A stretch of DNA of 55,048 bases from Acidobacteriota bacterium (GCA_016192845.1 JACPTI010000020.1:1-55048), one strand, 5' to 3'. Counted from the stretch's first letter, positions 1-8,210 are shown. Notes: a model not told the origin generated them from the letters alone. Program-made: numbers and translations.

Positions 1-690
1 GACGATGAAGCGCGTGGCACCCGTTTTCGTCAGCGTGTCGATCGCCTGCTTGAGGCGCGCCGGCGACTCGGCGGAGAACTCGGCCACCCGGATGTAGCCG
101 ACCGTCCGGTTCGCCATTCGCGACGTCACGTCAGGACCGGTGACCGGCTCGCGCACGAGATCGACCACATGCGGATCGGCGGCGTTTCCGCGGATGACGA
201 GCAGCGAGACCTTCGACCCCGGCGCGCCGCGCAGGAGGCGGGCGCCTTCATACGCCGACATGTCGCGCGTCGGCCGGTTGTCGATGGCGCGGATGAAATC
301 CCCCGGCCGCAGGCCGGCTCGCGCCGCCGGCGAGCCGTCGCGCGCGCCGACGACGCGCAGGTAGTACTGCCGTGTGAGATCGAGGCCCACTTCGGCCGGT
401 CCGCCGCGGTCGTTCGCCTCGAGGCTCTTGACGAGCGCCGGCGGGAGATAGCTGCTCTCGGGATCGAGCCCGTCGGCCAGGCCGCGCATCGCGCCCTGCA
501 TCGCGTCGCGCACGTCCACCGGCTCGACGTAATTGCTCAGGACGAGCGACACGACATCCTCGAAGACGCGCAGGTGCTGGTACGTGTCGTCCTTCGCCAT
601 CGCCTGGCCGAGATAGCCGCCGACGAAGGCGAACGCCATGATCAGGGTCGAAACGGCGAGGACGACGGTTCGGCTGCGCGAAGTCATCAT
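1..690 (-). CDS. ctpA: S41 family C-terminal processing peptidase (CtpA-like), 3' part outside the window
   Basis: The reverse strand reads without a stop from ATG at 690 (a second ATG lies at 687) to the window edge, giving the first 230 residues. An N-terminal hydrophobic segment (TVVLAVSTLIMAFAFVGGYL) acts as signal or anchor. A helical region with DAMQGAMRGLADGLDPESSY, typical of carboxy-terminal processing proteases, is followed by a PDZ domain (about residues 110-190, containing PAARAGLRPGD) and the start of the S41 catalytic fold (VGYIRVAEF). The catalytic Ser/Lys lie beyond the edge. The family cleaves periplasmic proteins after PDZ recognition of C-termini. It lies downstream of the M23/EnvC-like gene, an arrangement common in bacteria, so the two probably act together in envelope remodelling. 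Confidence 0.9.
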   Translation of the reverse strand, partial: MMTSRSRTVVLAVSTLIMAFAFVGGYLGQAMAKDDTYQHLRVFEDVVSLVLSNYVEPVDVRDAMQGAMRGLADGLDPESSYLPPALVKSLEANDRGGPAEVGLDLTRQYYLRVVGARDGSPAARAGLRPGDFIRAIDNRPTRDMSAYEGARLLRGAPGSKVSLLVIRGNAADPHVVDLVREPVTGPDVTSRMANRTVGYIRVAEFSAESPARLKQAIDTLTKTGATRFIV

Positions 691-704
691 CGGCTCCAAC
701 TGCC

Positions 705-785
705 AGTAGCCCGTAGCCGGTAGCCGGTAGCAACGGCCTACCACCCTACCGGCTACCAGCACCGGCTACCAGCTACCGGTTAGGT
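705..785. repeat. Inverted repeat with TAGCCGG-type word arms
   Basis: The left arm repeats GTAGCCGGTAGCCGGTAGC and the right arm repeats its complement (ACCGGCTACCAGCTACCGG) around a short centre. The words recur at about 7-nt spacing. The right arm overlaps the end of the M23 gene and supplies its TAG stop codon. The element fills the gap between the M23 gene and ctpA. Confidence 0.75.
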
Positions 786-2020
786 CTCAACCATTGTATG
801 GGATCGACCGAACGACCGTCGACGCGGACCTCGAAATACAGCGCCGGCGGCCCCGCGGGCGCCGAGCCGACGCGGCCGAGTTCGGTGCCGGCGTCGACGG
901 GCGTGCCGCGGGGGACCGCGACGGTGTCGAGGTACCCGTACACCGTATACGCGTTCGCTCCGTGATCGACAATCACGAGATTGCCGAAGCCGGTGAACGG
1001 CTCGGCGTACGACACCGTGCCCGGGTGCACGGCGTGCACCGGCGTGCCCGCCGGGGCGGCGATCTCGATCCCGTTTCTCGCGGAGTTGTCGCCAGGACGC
1101 CCCGGCGCTTTCCCGAACGGCACGAGCACCCGGCCCGGGACCGGCCACTCGAGCGCCCCGCGAAACGGCGCCACGGGGACGGCGACCGGCTCGACCGCGC
1201 GGCCCCCCGCCAGCGCGGCGAGCTGCTGCTGCAGGCGGTCGTGGGCGAGCTGGAGTTCACCGGCCAGTTGCGCGGTCAGATCGCGCCGGCTGTCGATCTG
1301 GGCGAGCAGCCGGGCCCGCGCGGCGAGCGCGCGGTCGGCGGCGGCGCGCGCGCGGCGGGCGTCGGCGTCGTGCGCCTCGAGGGCACGCAGCTCCTCCTCG
1401 ATCGCGGCGCGCTCGCGGCGCAGCTCGTCGAGCGTACGCCGGTGCTCCGCCACGCGTCCTTCGTTGATGCGCATCAGCGCCGCCACGGCGCGGAGCGCCC
1501 GGCCGAACTCGCGCACGCTGGTCGTGCCGAACAGGAGCTTGGTGTAGCCGGTACGCCCGCGCTTGTAGATGTCGACGAGCTGCGCCTTGAGGTCGGGCAG
1601 CTGCGCGAGCCGCTGCTGCTCGAGCGCCTCGAGCCGCGCGTCCGCCTCGTCCACGGCCGCGCGCCCGCGCTCGACGGCGGCCTGCGCCTCGCTCACGCGC
1701 TCGATCTGGAGCTGTTGCTCGATCTCGAGCGTGCGCAGCTCGCCGAGCAGCGTGCGCGCCTCACCGGCGAGCCGGTCCGCTTCGCCCTGCAGCGCGCGGA
1801 TCCGGTCGTCGACGCGGCGCGCCTGCGCTTCGGTCCGCGCGCGATCCGCGTCTTGCGCCGGGGCCCCCAGCGCGCGGAGTGTGCGCGCTGGGGTGGAAGC
1901 CGTCGGCGCGGCGCCGATGGCGAAACCGATGAGCACAAGCCACAGAGACACAGAGGCACGGAGAATCTTGATCAATCTCTGTGTCTCTGCGTCTCTGTGG
2001 CCCGTCGGTGCGGCAGTCAT
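773..2020 (-). CDS. Murein hydrolase activator / M23 family metallopeptidase (EnvC-like)
   Basis: 415 residues. After an N-terminal signal region comes a long coiled coil (about residues 55-270, heptads rich in Arg, Glu, Ala and Leu), as in EnvC, and then a C-terminal LytM/M23 domain (about 300-410: NGIEIAAPAGTPVHAVHPG, YGYLDTVAVPRGTPVDAG). The usual zinc ligands look altered: the first His position reads NGIEIAA rather than HxGxD, and YGYL replaces YxHL, so it is probably an amidase activator rather than a hydrolase. The ATG at 2020 gives a polar 15-residue extension read from a repeat arm; an in-frame TTG at 1975 would give a cleaner signal peptide (MIKILRASVSLWLVLIGFAI). A hairpin copy at 1859-1895 lies just after the signal peptide. 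It is divergent from ruvX. Confidence 0.85.
   Translation of the reverse strand: MTAAPTGHRDAETQRLIKILRASVSLWLVLIGFAIGAAPTASTPARTLRALGAPAQDADRARTEAQARRVDDRIRALQGEADRLAGEARTLLGELRTLEIEQQLQIERVSEAQAAVERGRAAVDEADARLEALEQQRLAQLPDLKAQLVDIYKRGRTGYTKLLFGTTSVREFGRALRAVAALMRINEGRVAEHRRTLDELRRERAAIEEELRALEAHDADARRARAAADRALAARARLLAQIDSRRDLTAQLAGELQLAHDRLQQQLAALAGGRAVEPVAVPVAPFRGALEWPVPGRVLVPFGKAPGRPGDNSARNGIEIAAPAGTPVHAVHPGTVSYAEPFTGFGNLVIVDHGANAYTVYGYLDTVAVPRGTPVDAGTELGRVGSAPAGPPALYFEVRVDGRSVDPIQWLRPNR
1859..1895 (-). repeat. 37-bp hairpin element (CACCCC...GGGGNCCCCG family) inside the M23 gene
   Basis: Stem arms CCCCAGCGCGC and GCGCGCTGGGG surround a 7-nt loop (GGAGTGT on the plus strand). In the reverse orientation it reads CACCCCAGCGCGC, loop, GCGCGCTGGGGGCCCCG. 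It is translated in frame just after the signal peptide (RTLRALGAPAQD). It matches the copies at 46303 and 52673 in length and architecture. Confidence 0.75.
1934..2010. repeat. Inverted repeat with CTCTGTGTCTCTGTGG-type arms, overlapping the M23 signal peptide
   Basis: Left arm (1934-1964) and right arm (1976-2010) are near-perfect reverse complements of about 30 nt with an 11-nt loop. Each arm is itself a repeat of CACAGAGA-like words. On the coding (minus) strand one arm encodes the polar N-terminus and the other encodes the hydrophobic core of the signal peptide. Related sequences occur at 27570-27602 and 48415-48498. Confidence 0.8.
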
Positions 2021-2046
2021 GTGCGGAAGAGTGAGAGAATTATAGC

Positions 2047-2511
2047 GTGCGAATCGTGGGGCTCGACGTCGGAGAGCGGCGCATCGGCGTGGCGGTCAGC
2101 GACGCCACGCTGACGCTGGCGCGTCCCCTGACCGTGCTGCGCCCCGCCTCGCTCGATGCCGACGCGGTGCGGCTCGCCGCCGCCGAAGTCGCGCGGCTGG
2201 CGGCCGAAGAGGACGGCGTGTCGTCCATCGTGGTCGGCCTGCCGCGGCGGCTCGACGGATCGCCGACCTCGATGACGTCGCGCGTGGAGGCGTTCGCGAC
2301 GGAGCTCGAACGGCTCACCGGGCTTCCGGTCATCCGCCAGGACGAGCGCCTCACCAGCCGCGAGGCCGAGAGCCGGCTGGCGGTCACTGACAGTGACTGG
2401 CGCTCGCGGAAAGAGCGGCTCGACGCGGCCGCGGCTGCCGTCATCCTGCAGGACTACCTCGACCTCCGGCCGGGCCGGCCGGTGCCGCTTGCCGCCGATC
2501 CCGACGTGTGA
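2047..2511 (+). CDS. ruvX: RuvX/YqgF Holliday-junction resolvase-like protein (pre-16S rRNA nuclease)
   Basis: 154 residues from a GTG start. The RNase H-like fold signature is clear: IVGLDVGERRIGVAVSD at the N-terminus, IVVGLPRRLDGS around residues 60-71, the second acidic strand (VIRQDERLTSREAE) and a C-terminal helix with DAAAAAVILQDYL. The family contributes to 16S rRNA 5'-end maturation and resembles junction resolvases. Its stop codon overlaps the mltG start (GTGATG), and ruvX-mltG is a widely conserved pair. The divergent M23 start is only 26 bp away, so both promoters share this short gap; TTATAGC lies just upstream and could be a -10 element. Confidence 0.93.
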   Translation: MRIVGLDVGERRIGVAVSDATLTLARPLTVLRPASLDADAVRLAAAEVARLAAEEDGVSSIVVGLPRRLDGSPTSMTSRVEAFATELERLTGLPVIRQDERLTSREAESRLAVTDSDWRSRKERLDAAAAAVILQDYLDLRPGRPVPLAADPDV

Positions 2512-3536
2512 TGCGGAGGCCGATCACCGCAGCGGTCGTCGTCGGCCTCGTGCTGGGCATCGGTGCCGGAGTGGCGGTGTGGGCGGTCTGGAACCGCATA
2601 CACACGCCCTACAAAGGGTACGAATCCACCGAGCAGTTCGTCGACATCCCCGCGGGCACCGCGACGGCGGCCATCGGTCGTCGCCTGGTGGAGGCGGGCA
2701 TCGTCCGCGACGGGTTCACGTTCCGGGCGGCGCTCTGGTGGACGCGCCGCTCGCAGGCGCTGCAGGCCGGCGAGTACCGGTTCGATCGGCCCCTTGCCGC
2801 GGTCGATGTCATCGATCGCCTGGCGCGCGGCGACGTCTACGCCAGGCGCATCACCTTTCCTGAAGGGCTCACCATTGCCGAGATGGCGCGCCTCTACGAG
2901 GCGCGTGAGTTCGGCAGCGCAACGAGCTTCGTGGAAGCCGGCCGGGACGCGTCGCTCATCCGCGATCTCGATCCGCTCGCCACCGATCTCGAAGGCTACC
3001 TGTTCCCCGACACGTATGCGATGCCCCGCGGCACGCCCGCGCGCCGTCTCGTGGCGCTGATGGTGGAGCGCTTTCGCGCGGCATATAGCAACGATCTCCG
3101 CCGGCGCGCCGAGGAACAGGCCCTGACCACGCGGCAGGTGGTGACGCTCGCGTCGCTCGTCGAGAAGGAAACGGGACGTCCGGAGGAGCGTCCGCTGGTC
3201 GCGGCGGTCTACCGGAACCGGCTCAAGATCGGCATGGGCCTGCAGGCCGATCCCACCGTCGTGTACGCCCTCCAGAAAGCCGGACGCTACAACGGCAACA
3301 TCCGGCGGCAGGACCTGGCGATCGATTCCCCGTACAACACCTACCGGTACGCCGGACTGCCTCCCGGCCCCATCGCGGCGCCCGGAAAGGCGTCGCTGGA
3401 CGCGGCGCTCGTGCACGCTCCTGTCAGCTATCTGTACTTCGTGAGCCGTAATGACGGCTCGCACGTGTTTGCGACGACGCTCGCCGAGCACAATCGCAAC
3501 GTCCGGAAATTTCAAATTTTGTACTTCCGGCGCTGA
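2511..3536 (+). CDS. mltG: Endolytic peptidoglycan transglycosylase MltG
   Basis: 341 residues from ATG at 2511, overlapping the ruvX stop; a GTG three bases earlier is also possible. One N-terminal membrane helix (residues 3-25, ITAAVVVGLVLGIGAGVAVW) anchors a periplasmic enzyme. A LysM-like subdomain (AGEYRF, GDVYARRITFPEGLTIAEMA) precedes the YceG catalytic region with LASLVEKETGRPEERPLVA (catalytic Glu about residue 218), the QADPTVVYAL segment and the conserved SPYNTYRYAGLPPGPIAAPG motif. The family cleaves nascent glycan strands and ends their elongation. Length and motif order are normal. Transcriptionally coupled to ruvX. Confidence 0.95.
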   Translation: MRRPITAAVVVGLVLGIGAGVAVWAVWNRIHTPYKGYESTEQFVDIPAGTATAAIGRRLVEAGIVRDGFTFRAALWWTRRSQALQAGEYRFDRPLAAVDVIDRLARGDVYARRITFPEGLTIAEMARLYEAREFGSATSFVEAGRDASLIRDLDPLATDLEGYLFPDTYAMPRGTPARRLVALMVERFRAAYSNDLRRRAEEQALTTRQVVTLASLVEKETGRPEERPLVAAVYRNRLKIGMGLQADPTVVYALQKAGRYNGNIRRQDLAIDSPYNTYRYAGLPPGPIAAPGKASLDAALVHAPVSYLYFVSRNDGSHVFATTLAEHNRNVRKFQILYFRR

Positions 3537-3655
3537 CGCGCCGTGCGACCTTGAGCCACAGCGCGCAGGTTTGAGCGTGCGCGCCATACCTGAGGCACGT
3601 GCATTACCCGCGGGACTCACGCCCGCTTTCAGCGTGCGCGACCCCCGGTTAAGGT
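3537..3655. repeat. Intergenic spacer with degenerate GC-rich inverted repeats
   Basis: Between mltG and the HD-GYP gene there are related pieces, GCGCGCAGGTTTGAGCGTGC and GCCCGCTTTCAGCGTGCGCG, that resemble the 'AGGCTTCAGCC' spacers at 10867 and 15115 but are more diverged. No ORF is convincing here. GGTATATT at 3652-3659 could be part of a promoter for the downstream gene. Confidence 0.35.
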
Positions 3656-3668
3656 ATATTTGCACGCA

Positions 3669-5162
3669 ATGCCGGGCCTGCGGCTTGCCCCGGTGAATCT
3701 CGCCCCGAGCCTGCCGGTGATCGATCTCGCGCCGGGCGAGTCGAAGACCGTCGGCCGCGGGCACCAGGCGGACGTGCTGGTCGACGACCCGAGCCTTTCA
3801 CGCCTGCACGCGCGCGTCAGCATCGACGACACCGGCCAGCTCGCCATCGACGATCTCGGCAGCACCAACGGCATCTTCATCAACGGCACCGAGCAGCTGA
3901 GCGCCTACCTGGTGCCGGGCGACACGGTCCGCTTCGGCCGCATCGAGTACATCGTCAGCCTCGCGGATGCGCCGGCCGTGCCGGACGCGCCTGTCGTGTC
4001 GCAGACGATCCTCCGTCGCGTCTCGATGACCGAGGCGCCGAAGGTCGATCGCCTCGCGCTCGAAGCGCTGCTGGCCACGAGCCGCGAGATGATGGCCTTC
4101 CAGGATCTGCCGGCGCTGCTGGAGCGGGTGCTCGATCGGCTGGCGGCGATCGTGAAGCCGGACCGCGCGGCGATTCTGCTGGTCGACAGCCAGACGGGCG
4201 CGATGACCCCGCGCGCGGTGCGGCCGTCGGGTGCCTATTCATCGGTCTCGGAGTTCGCCAGTTCCACGGTCGTCCGCGAAGCGCTCAGCGCGCGCGATGC
4301 CTTCATCGTGCACGACATCCGGATGGACCCGCGGCTGCAGCAGGCGGCCAGCGTGATGCTCGCGGGCGTACGATCGGTGATCTGCGTCCCGCTGCTCGGC
4401 CGGTCGGGCCCGATCGGCGCGCTCTATGCCGACAAGCTCGGCGTCGAGCAGTTCGCGCCCGAGCTGGCTGAGTACGCGTCGGCGTTCGCGGGGCACGCGG
4501 CCGCCGCGCTCGAGACCGCCCAGCTGTACGAAGACCGCGCCCGGCACTTCCGCGCCACGCTGGAGGCGTTCGCCAGGGCGATCGACGCACGCGATCGGTA
4601 TACGGCCGGCCATTCCGAGCGCGTTGCCGCGTACTCAATGGTGCTCGCCCGGCACAGCGGCAAGTACACGGAGGAGTTCGAGACGATCCGCCGCGCCGCC
4701 CTGCTGCACGACATCGGCAAGGTGGGCGTGCCCGACCGGGTGCTGCTGAAGGAGGGGTCGCTGGATCCGCACGAGCGGGCGCTCATGGAGGCGCACGTCA
4801 CGATCGGCCATGACATGCTCGAGCCGCTGCCGTTCCTCGGCGCGTCGCTCCCCGCGGTGCGCGGCCACCACGAGCGGTGGGACGGGATGGGCTACCCGGA
4901 CCGGCTGGCCGGCACCGAGATCCATGCGCACGCGCGGCTGATGGCGGTGGCCGACAGCTACGATGCGATGACGTCCGCGCGTCCGTACCGCAACGCGCTC
5001 CCCGCCAAGGAGGCCGCCCGCCGGCTACGCGTGGATCGCGGGAAGCAGTTCGACCCGGAGATGATCGATTTGTTCGAAGCGGTGGAGCAAGAGTTCGCCG
5101 CGCTCCACGAGGAGCCCGACGCCGCCGCCATGCGCGCCGAGCTACTGCGCTCGGTTGGCTGA
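3669..5162 (+). CDS. FHA-GAF-HD-GYP domain protein (putative cyclic-di-GMP phosphodiesterase)
   Basis: 497 residues from ATG at 3669 (a TTG three codons upstream is possible). The N-terminal FHA domain (about 20-100) has VGRGHQADVLVDD, SRLHARV and GSTNGIFING, which bind phosphothreonine. A GAF domain follows (about 130-285). The C-terminal HD-GYP domain (about 295-490) has HSERVAAYS, HDIGKVGVPD (His about 347), HHERWDGMGYP (about 400) and ADSYDAMTSARPYR, so the metal and GYP residues appear intact. HD-GYP enzymes hydrolyse cyclic di-GMP. The gene converges with and overlaps by 21 bp a Ser/Thr kinase that has its own phosphatase, so the FHA domain could read that kinase's phosphorylation; this link is inference. 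Confidence 0.92.
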   Translation: MPGLRLAPVNLAPSLPVIDLAPGESKTVGRGHQADVLVDDPSLSRLHARVSIDDTGQLAIDDLGSTNGIFINGTEQLSAYLVPGDTVRFGRIEYIVSLADAPAVPDAPVVSQTILRRVSMTEAPKVDRLALEALLATSREMMAFQDLPALLERVLDRLAAIVKPDRAAILLVDSQTGAMTPRAVRPSGAYSSVSEFASSTVVREALSARDAFIVHDIRMDPRLQQAASVMLAGVRSVICVPLLGRSGPIGALYADKLGVEQFAPELAEYASAFAGHAAAALETAQLYEDRARHFRATLEAFARAIDARDRYTAGHSERVAAYSMVLARHSGKYTEEFETIRRAALLHDIGKVGVPDRVLLKEGSLDPHERALMEAHVTIGHDMLEPLPFLGASLPAVRGHHERWDGMGYPDRLAGTEIHAHARLMAVADSYDAMTSARPYRNALPAKEAARRLRVDRGKQFDPEMIDLFEAVEQEFAALHEEPDAAAMRAELLRSVG

Positions 5163-6794
5163 TTCAATCACCCACGTCTCGCCGTTCTTCCGCAGCGTAA
5201 AGGTTTCGTCGTACCCAGTGGATGTCTGCCGTTCGCCCGACTGCGGCGTGCAGGTGTGCGTGCTGCGCAGCGCGATCTCGGCGAGCGCCTCGTTGTCCGG
5301 GGTCATCTGCACCTGCACCCGATCGAACGTCACCTCGTAGACCAGGCAGTTCGCGAAGGTACGCTGCATCGCCTGCCGCATCTCCTGCGGGAGTCTCGGA
5401 AAGGCCGCCGTCACGGCCGACAATTCCCGGTTGCGATAGCCGATCCGGTAGCGCTCCAGGGAGGCCTCGATCCCCGGCCGCTCGCGCTCGAGCACGCTGA
5501 CCGGCGGGGCCGTCAGCCACGGAATGGCCGCAGCCGCGCCGACGAGGAGCGCCGCTGCGACGCCGCCGACCACCCACTTGTGCGATGAGGCGCGCGGCGG
5601 CGGCGCCTGGGGGCGAATCGTCGCCGGACGCGTCGTCGCCACCTTGCGGACCGTGGTGCCGGCGCTCGTCCGCGCCGGTGAGGCCGCCGGCTGCGCGGCT
5701 TTCTTCTTGGCCTGCCACGTCTGCGTTCCAGGAGCAGTCGGCTCCGGCCTGGCCGCCGTGTCGGGCATCCATCCCGTGCCGGTGGCCGGGCCGACAACGG
5801 GCGGAGGCGCCGGGGGCGGCGGCGGCGCGACAGGTGCCGGGTCCATCTGCGACCAGAGCGGGGTAGGGCTCGATGGAGGCGCAGCGGCCGCGGGGAACAC
5901 CCCCGAGTCGTCCCGCGCCAGCGCTTCACGCGGAATCACCATCGTGCGGTCGTCGGCGGCCGGGGGAAGTGGCGCCGGCGCACCCTGCTGCACGGCCAGC
6001 AGCGCACTGCGCATCTCGGCAAGATCCTTGAAGCGGTTCTCCGGCGCCTTCTGGAGGGCGCGCATGATGATCTCTTCCAGCGCCCACGGGATGTCCGGAG
6101 CAACCTCGTGCAGCGGTGGCGGATCCTCGTGCGGCAGCCGCTGAAGCAGCCCGTCGTTGAGCCCCCCCTTGAACGCCTGCTGGTACGACACGAGCTCGTA
6201 GGCGAGGCTCCCCACAGAAAAGATGTCGCTGCGGTGGTCGATCGGCCGCCCGAGCATCTGCTCGGGGGACATGTAGTTCAACGACCCCATCAACGCGCCG
6301 TCCTGCGTCATGGCGGAGCCTTCGATGCGCGCGATGCCGAAGTCGAGGATGCGCACTATGCCGTGGCGGTCGACCATGACATTGGCCGGCTTGACGTCGC
6401 GATGGACAATCCCGGCGCGGTGGGCGAAGTGCAGCCCCGCGCAGATCTGTTCGAGGTACGACAACCGGTCGGCGAGCGTCAGCGAGCGCTTCTTGCGGAT
6501 GATCTCCGCCAGCGACTCGCCGTCAACGAACTCCATGACCATGTACGGCTGGTGCTGGTGCTGGCCGCTCGCATAAATCGTGATGATGTTCGGGTGGCGG
6601 AGGGCGGCGGCGGCCCGCGCCTCGCGGAAGAAGCGGTCGAGGACTTCCTGGTCGTGCACCTCCTCGCGAATCACCTTGATGGCGACCTGCCGATCCAGCT
6701 CGGGATCGCGACCCAGGTAGACCGCGCCCATGCCGCCCGAGCCGATCTGGCGAAGCACCTCGAACTGACCGATCTTCTCCGGAAGAGCTGCCAC
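5142..6794 (-). CDS. PknB-type membrane serine/threonine protein kinase
   Basis: 550 residues. The kinase domain (about 10-275) has the glycine loop GSGGMGAV (18-25), VAIKVI (Lys40), catalytic loop HRDVKPANV (Asp133), DFGIAR and the GSLNYMSPEQ activation segment. A Pro/Ala-rich linker (about 275-405) leads to one transmembrane helix (about 409-432, VVGGVAAALLVGAAAAIPWL) and a roughly 110-residue outer domain with conserved-looking beta-strands (ETFTLRKNGETWVIESA). The outer domain is not the PASTA type, so its signal is unknown. Starts 9 bp after the PP2C phosphatase stop, so the two form an operon. Ends overlapping the convergent HD-GYP gene. Confidence 0.93.
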   Translation of the reverse strand: MAALPEKIGQFEVLRQIGSGGMGAVYLGRDPELDRQVAIKVIREEVHDQEVLDRFFREARAAAALRHPNIITIYASGQHQHQPYMVMEFVDGESLAEIIRKKRSLTLADRLSYLEQICAGLHFAHRAGIVHRDVKPANVMVDRHGIVRILDFGIARIEGSAMTQDGALMGSLNYMSPEQMLGRPIDHRSDIFSVGSLAYELVSYQQAFKGGLNDGLLQRLPHEDPPPLHEVAPDIPWALEEIIMRALQKAPENRFKDLAEMRSALLAVQQGAPAPLPPAADDRTMVIPREALARDDSGVFPAAAAPPSSPTPLWSQMDPAPVAPPPPPAPPPVVGPATGTGWMPDTAARPEPTAPGTQTWQAKKKAAQPAASPARTSAGTTVRKVATTRPATIRPQAPPPRASSHKWVVGGVAAALLVGAAAAIPWLTAPPVSVLERERPGIEASLERYRIGYRNRELSAVTAAFPRLPQEMRQAMQRTFANCLVYEVTFDRVQVQMTPDNEALAEIALRSTHTCTPQSGERQTSTGYDETFTLRKNGETWVIESANRAQ

Positions 6795-6802
6795 AAACGT
6801 CC

Positions 6803-7564
6803 TTAAACGGCCTCGATGACCACCGCCGTGGCGTTGTCGGGTCCGCCGCGGGCGTTGACCGCCTCAATGGCGGCCCGGCAGACCTGGTCGAGGCTGCGCC
6901 CCTGGGCGCCCACAATGGCCGCAATCTCGTTATCGGTCAGAACGCCGTGAATTCCATCCGAGCAGAGAACAAGACGATCGCCCGATTCGACCTTCAGCTC
7001 CAGGATGTCGACCGGCATCCCGGACTGTCCGGACACGGCCCGGGTGACGACGTGGCGGAGCGGGTGGGTCCGCGCGGCCTCGGAATCAATCAGGCCGAGC
7101 GCCACCTGCTCGGCCACGATGGAGTGGTCGCGCGTTATCTGGGAGAGCTCGCCGCGTCGCAGCAGATACGCGCGGCAATCTCCGACGTTGGAGATCGCCA
7201 GCTCCCCCTCGCTGAAGAGCGCGGCCGCCAGCGTGGCGCCGCTGCCGTCGAGGGCGGCGTTCGTCTTCGCGCGTGTGGCGAGCAGCCGGTTGGCGCTGCG
7301 GATCGCCACCTGGAGGCGGTTGGCAAGGATCGAGAGCTGGGGGTCGAGGCCCGACGGCCAGGTCTTGTCGGAGTCGCCGGCGGTCTCGCGGATGAACGCG
7401 GTCACGGCCTCGGCGATGGTTGCGGATGCGAGGTCGCCGCCCGTGTGACCGCCCATCCCGTCGATGACGGCAAAGAGACCGAGTTCCGGATCGGCAATGA
7501 ACCGGTCCTCGTTCCGGAGCCGCACGAGCCCGGGATCAGTCGCTGCCCCGAACCTCAAGTGCAC
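6803..7564 (-). CDS. PP2C-family serine/threonine phosphatase (PstP/Stp-like)
   Basis: 253 residues from GTG at 7564, chosen because the PP2C fold starts there (LRFGAATDPGLVRLRNEDRF). Upstream in-frame codons to 7690 are read from G-rich repeat sequence and look non-coding. Motifs include NEDRF, VIDGMGGHTGGDLAS, SNVGDCRAYLLR, ITRDHS, LCSDGIHGVL and the C-terminal GGPDNATAVVIEA; the metal-binding aspartates are present. No transmembrane segment, so cytoplasmic. Co-transcribed ahead of the PknB-type kinase, whose phosphorylation it should reverse. Confidence 0.92.
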   Translation of the reverse strand: MHLRFGAATDPGLVRLRNEDRFIADPELGLFAVIDGMGGHTGGDLASATIAEAVTAFIRETAGDSDKTWPSGLDPQLSILANRLQVAIRSANRLLATRAKTNAALDGSGATLAAALFSEGELAISNVGDCRAYLLRRGELSQITRDHSIVAEQVALGLIDSEAARTHPLRHVVTRAVSGQSGMPVDILELKVESGDRLVLCSDGIHGVLTDNEIAAIVGAQGRSLDQVCRAAIEAVNARGGPDNATAVVIEAV

Positions 7565-7586
7565 GAGGGCAGGATACAGGCCCGAA

Positions 7587-7628
7587 GGGGGCAGGGGGAA
7601 GGGGGCGAGGGGGCGAGGGGAGGAGGCG
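7587..7628 (+). repeat. G-run array upstream of the PP2C gene
   Basis: Repeated GGGGGCA/GGGGGCGA words form at least five G-runs of four or more in about 40 nt, which could form a G-quadruplex on the plus strand. It matches the left half of the complete inverted repeat at 8138-8210, on the other side of the four-helix-bundle gene. Confidence 0.6.
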
Positions 7629-7767
7629 CAAGGCCCAGTCGCGCGGCCGTGTGCAGTTTCGTCACCTTGAAAGCCGGACGGAGATTGCAATTTCTGCCGA
7701 GTGGTCGCTTCGATGACGCAAAAACATCGACGTTTCGCGTCGGCACAGCCTGTGCCTGATCGCGAAC

Positions 7768-8133
7768 ATGTCGAAAATTACGTCGTTCCGTGACCTTGTC
7801 GTGTGGCAAAAATCGATGGACTTGGCCGAGCGCTGTTATCGGAGATCGCAGCGATTCCCTGGAAGCCATCAGTGGGTCCTCGGCCACGAGATCCGGAAAT
7901 CGTGCGTATCGGTGCCGTCGAACATCGCCGAAGGGTTCGGGCGACACCATACAGCGGAGTACGTGCATCACCTCCGCTTTTCGAACGGCTCGAACAATGA
8001 GTTACAGACTCAGATCGAGCTGGCGCACCGGCTTGATGTCCTCTCCGAAGACGAGGCGAGCGCAATGATCGCCGACGCCCAGGAGATTGGTCGCATGTTG
8101 CACGCCCTCGTGAACTCGCTGAGGCGGCCGTGA
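7768..8133 (+). CDS. Four-helix-bundle protein (23S rRNA intervening-sequence protein family)
   Basis: 121 residues, ATG start. The sequence fits the four-helix-bundle/IVP family: FRDLVVWQKSMDLAERCYR at the N-terminus, then FPGSHQWVLGHEIRKSCVSVPSNIAEGFGR and a final helix ending MLHALVNSLRRP. These small proteins are often encoded inside 23S rRNA intervening sequences, but no rRNA lies here. Their biochemical role is not established; a pentameric RNA- or nucleic-acid-binding scaffold has been proposed. It looks less GC-rich than its neighbours and is flanked on both sides by the same G-rich repeat family, which suggests it arrived as an independent unit. Confidence 0.85.
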   Translation: MSKITSFRDLVVWQKSMDLAERCYRRSQRFPGSHQWVLGHEIRKSCVSVPSNIAEGFGRHHTAEYVHHLRFSNGSNNELQTQIELAHRLDVLSEDEASAMIADAQEIGRMLHALVNSLRRP

Positions 8134-8137
8134 TCAC

Positions 8138-8210
8138 GAGGGGGCGAGGGGACACGGGGGCAAGGCCCCCTAACCCCTTGCCCCCTAACCCCTTGCCCCC
8201 TTTCGCCCTC
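8138..8210. repeat. G-rich inverted repeat between the four-helix-bundle gene and nadK
   Basis: The left arm GAGGGGGCGAGGGGACACGG, continuing GGGCAAGG, pairs with a right arm made of tandem CCCCTTGCCCCCTAA words ending TTTCGCCCTC. It sits between convergent genes, so it could also act as a terminator. The last two bases overlap the nadK stop codon. Confidence 0.7.
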
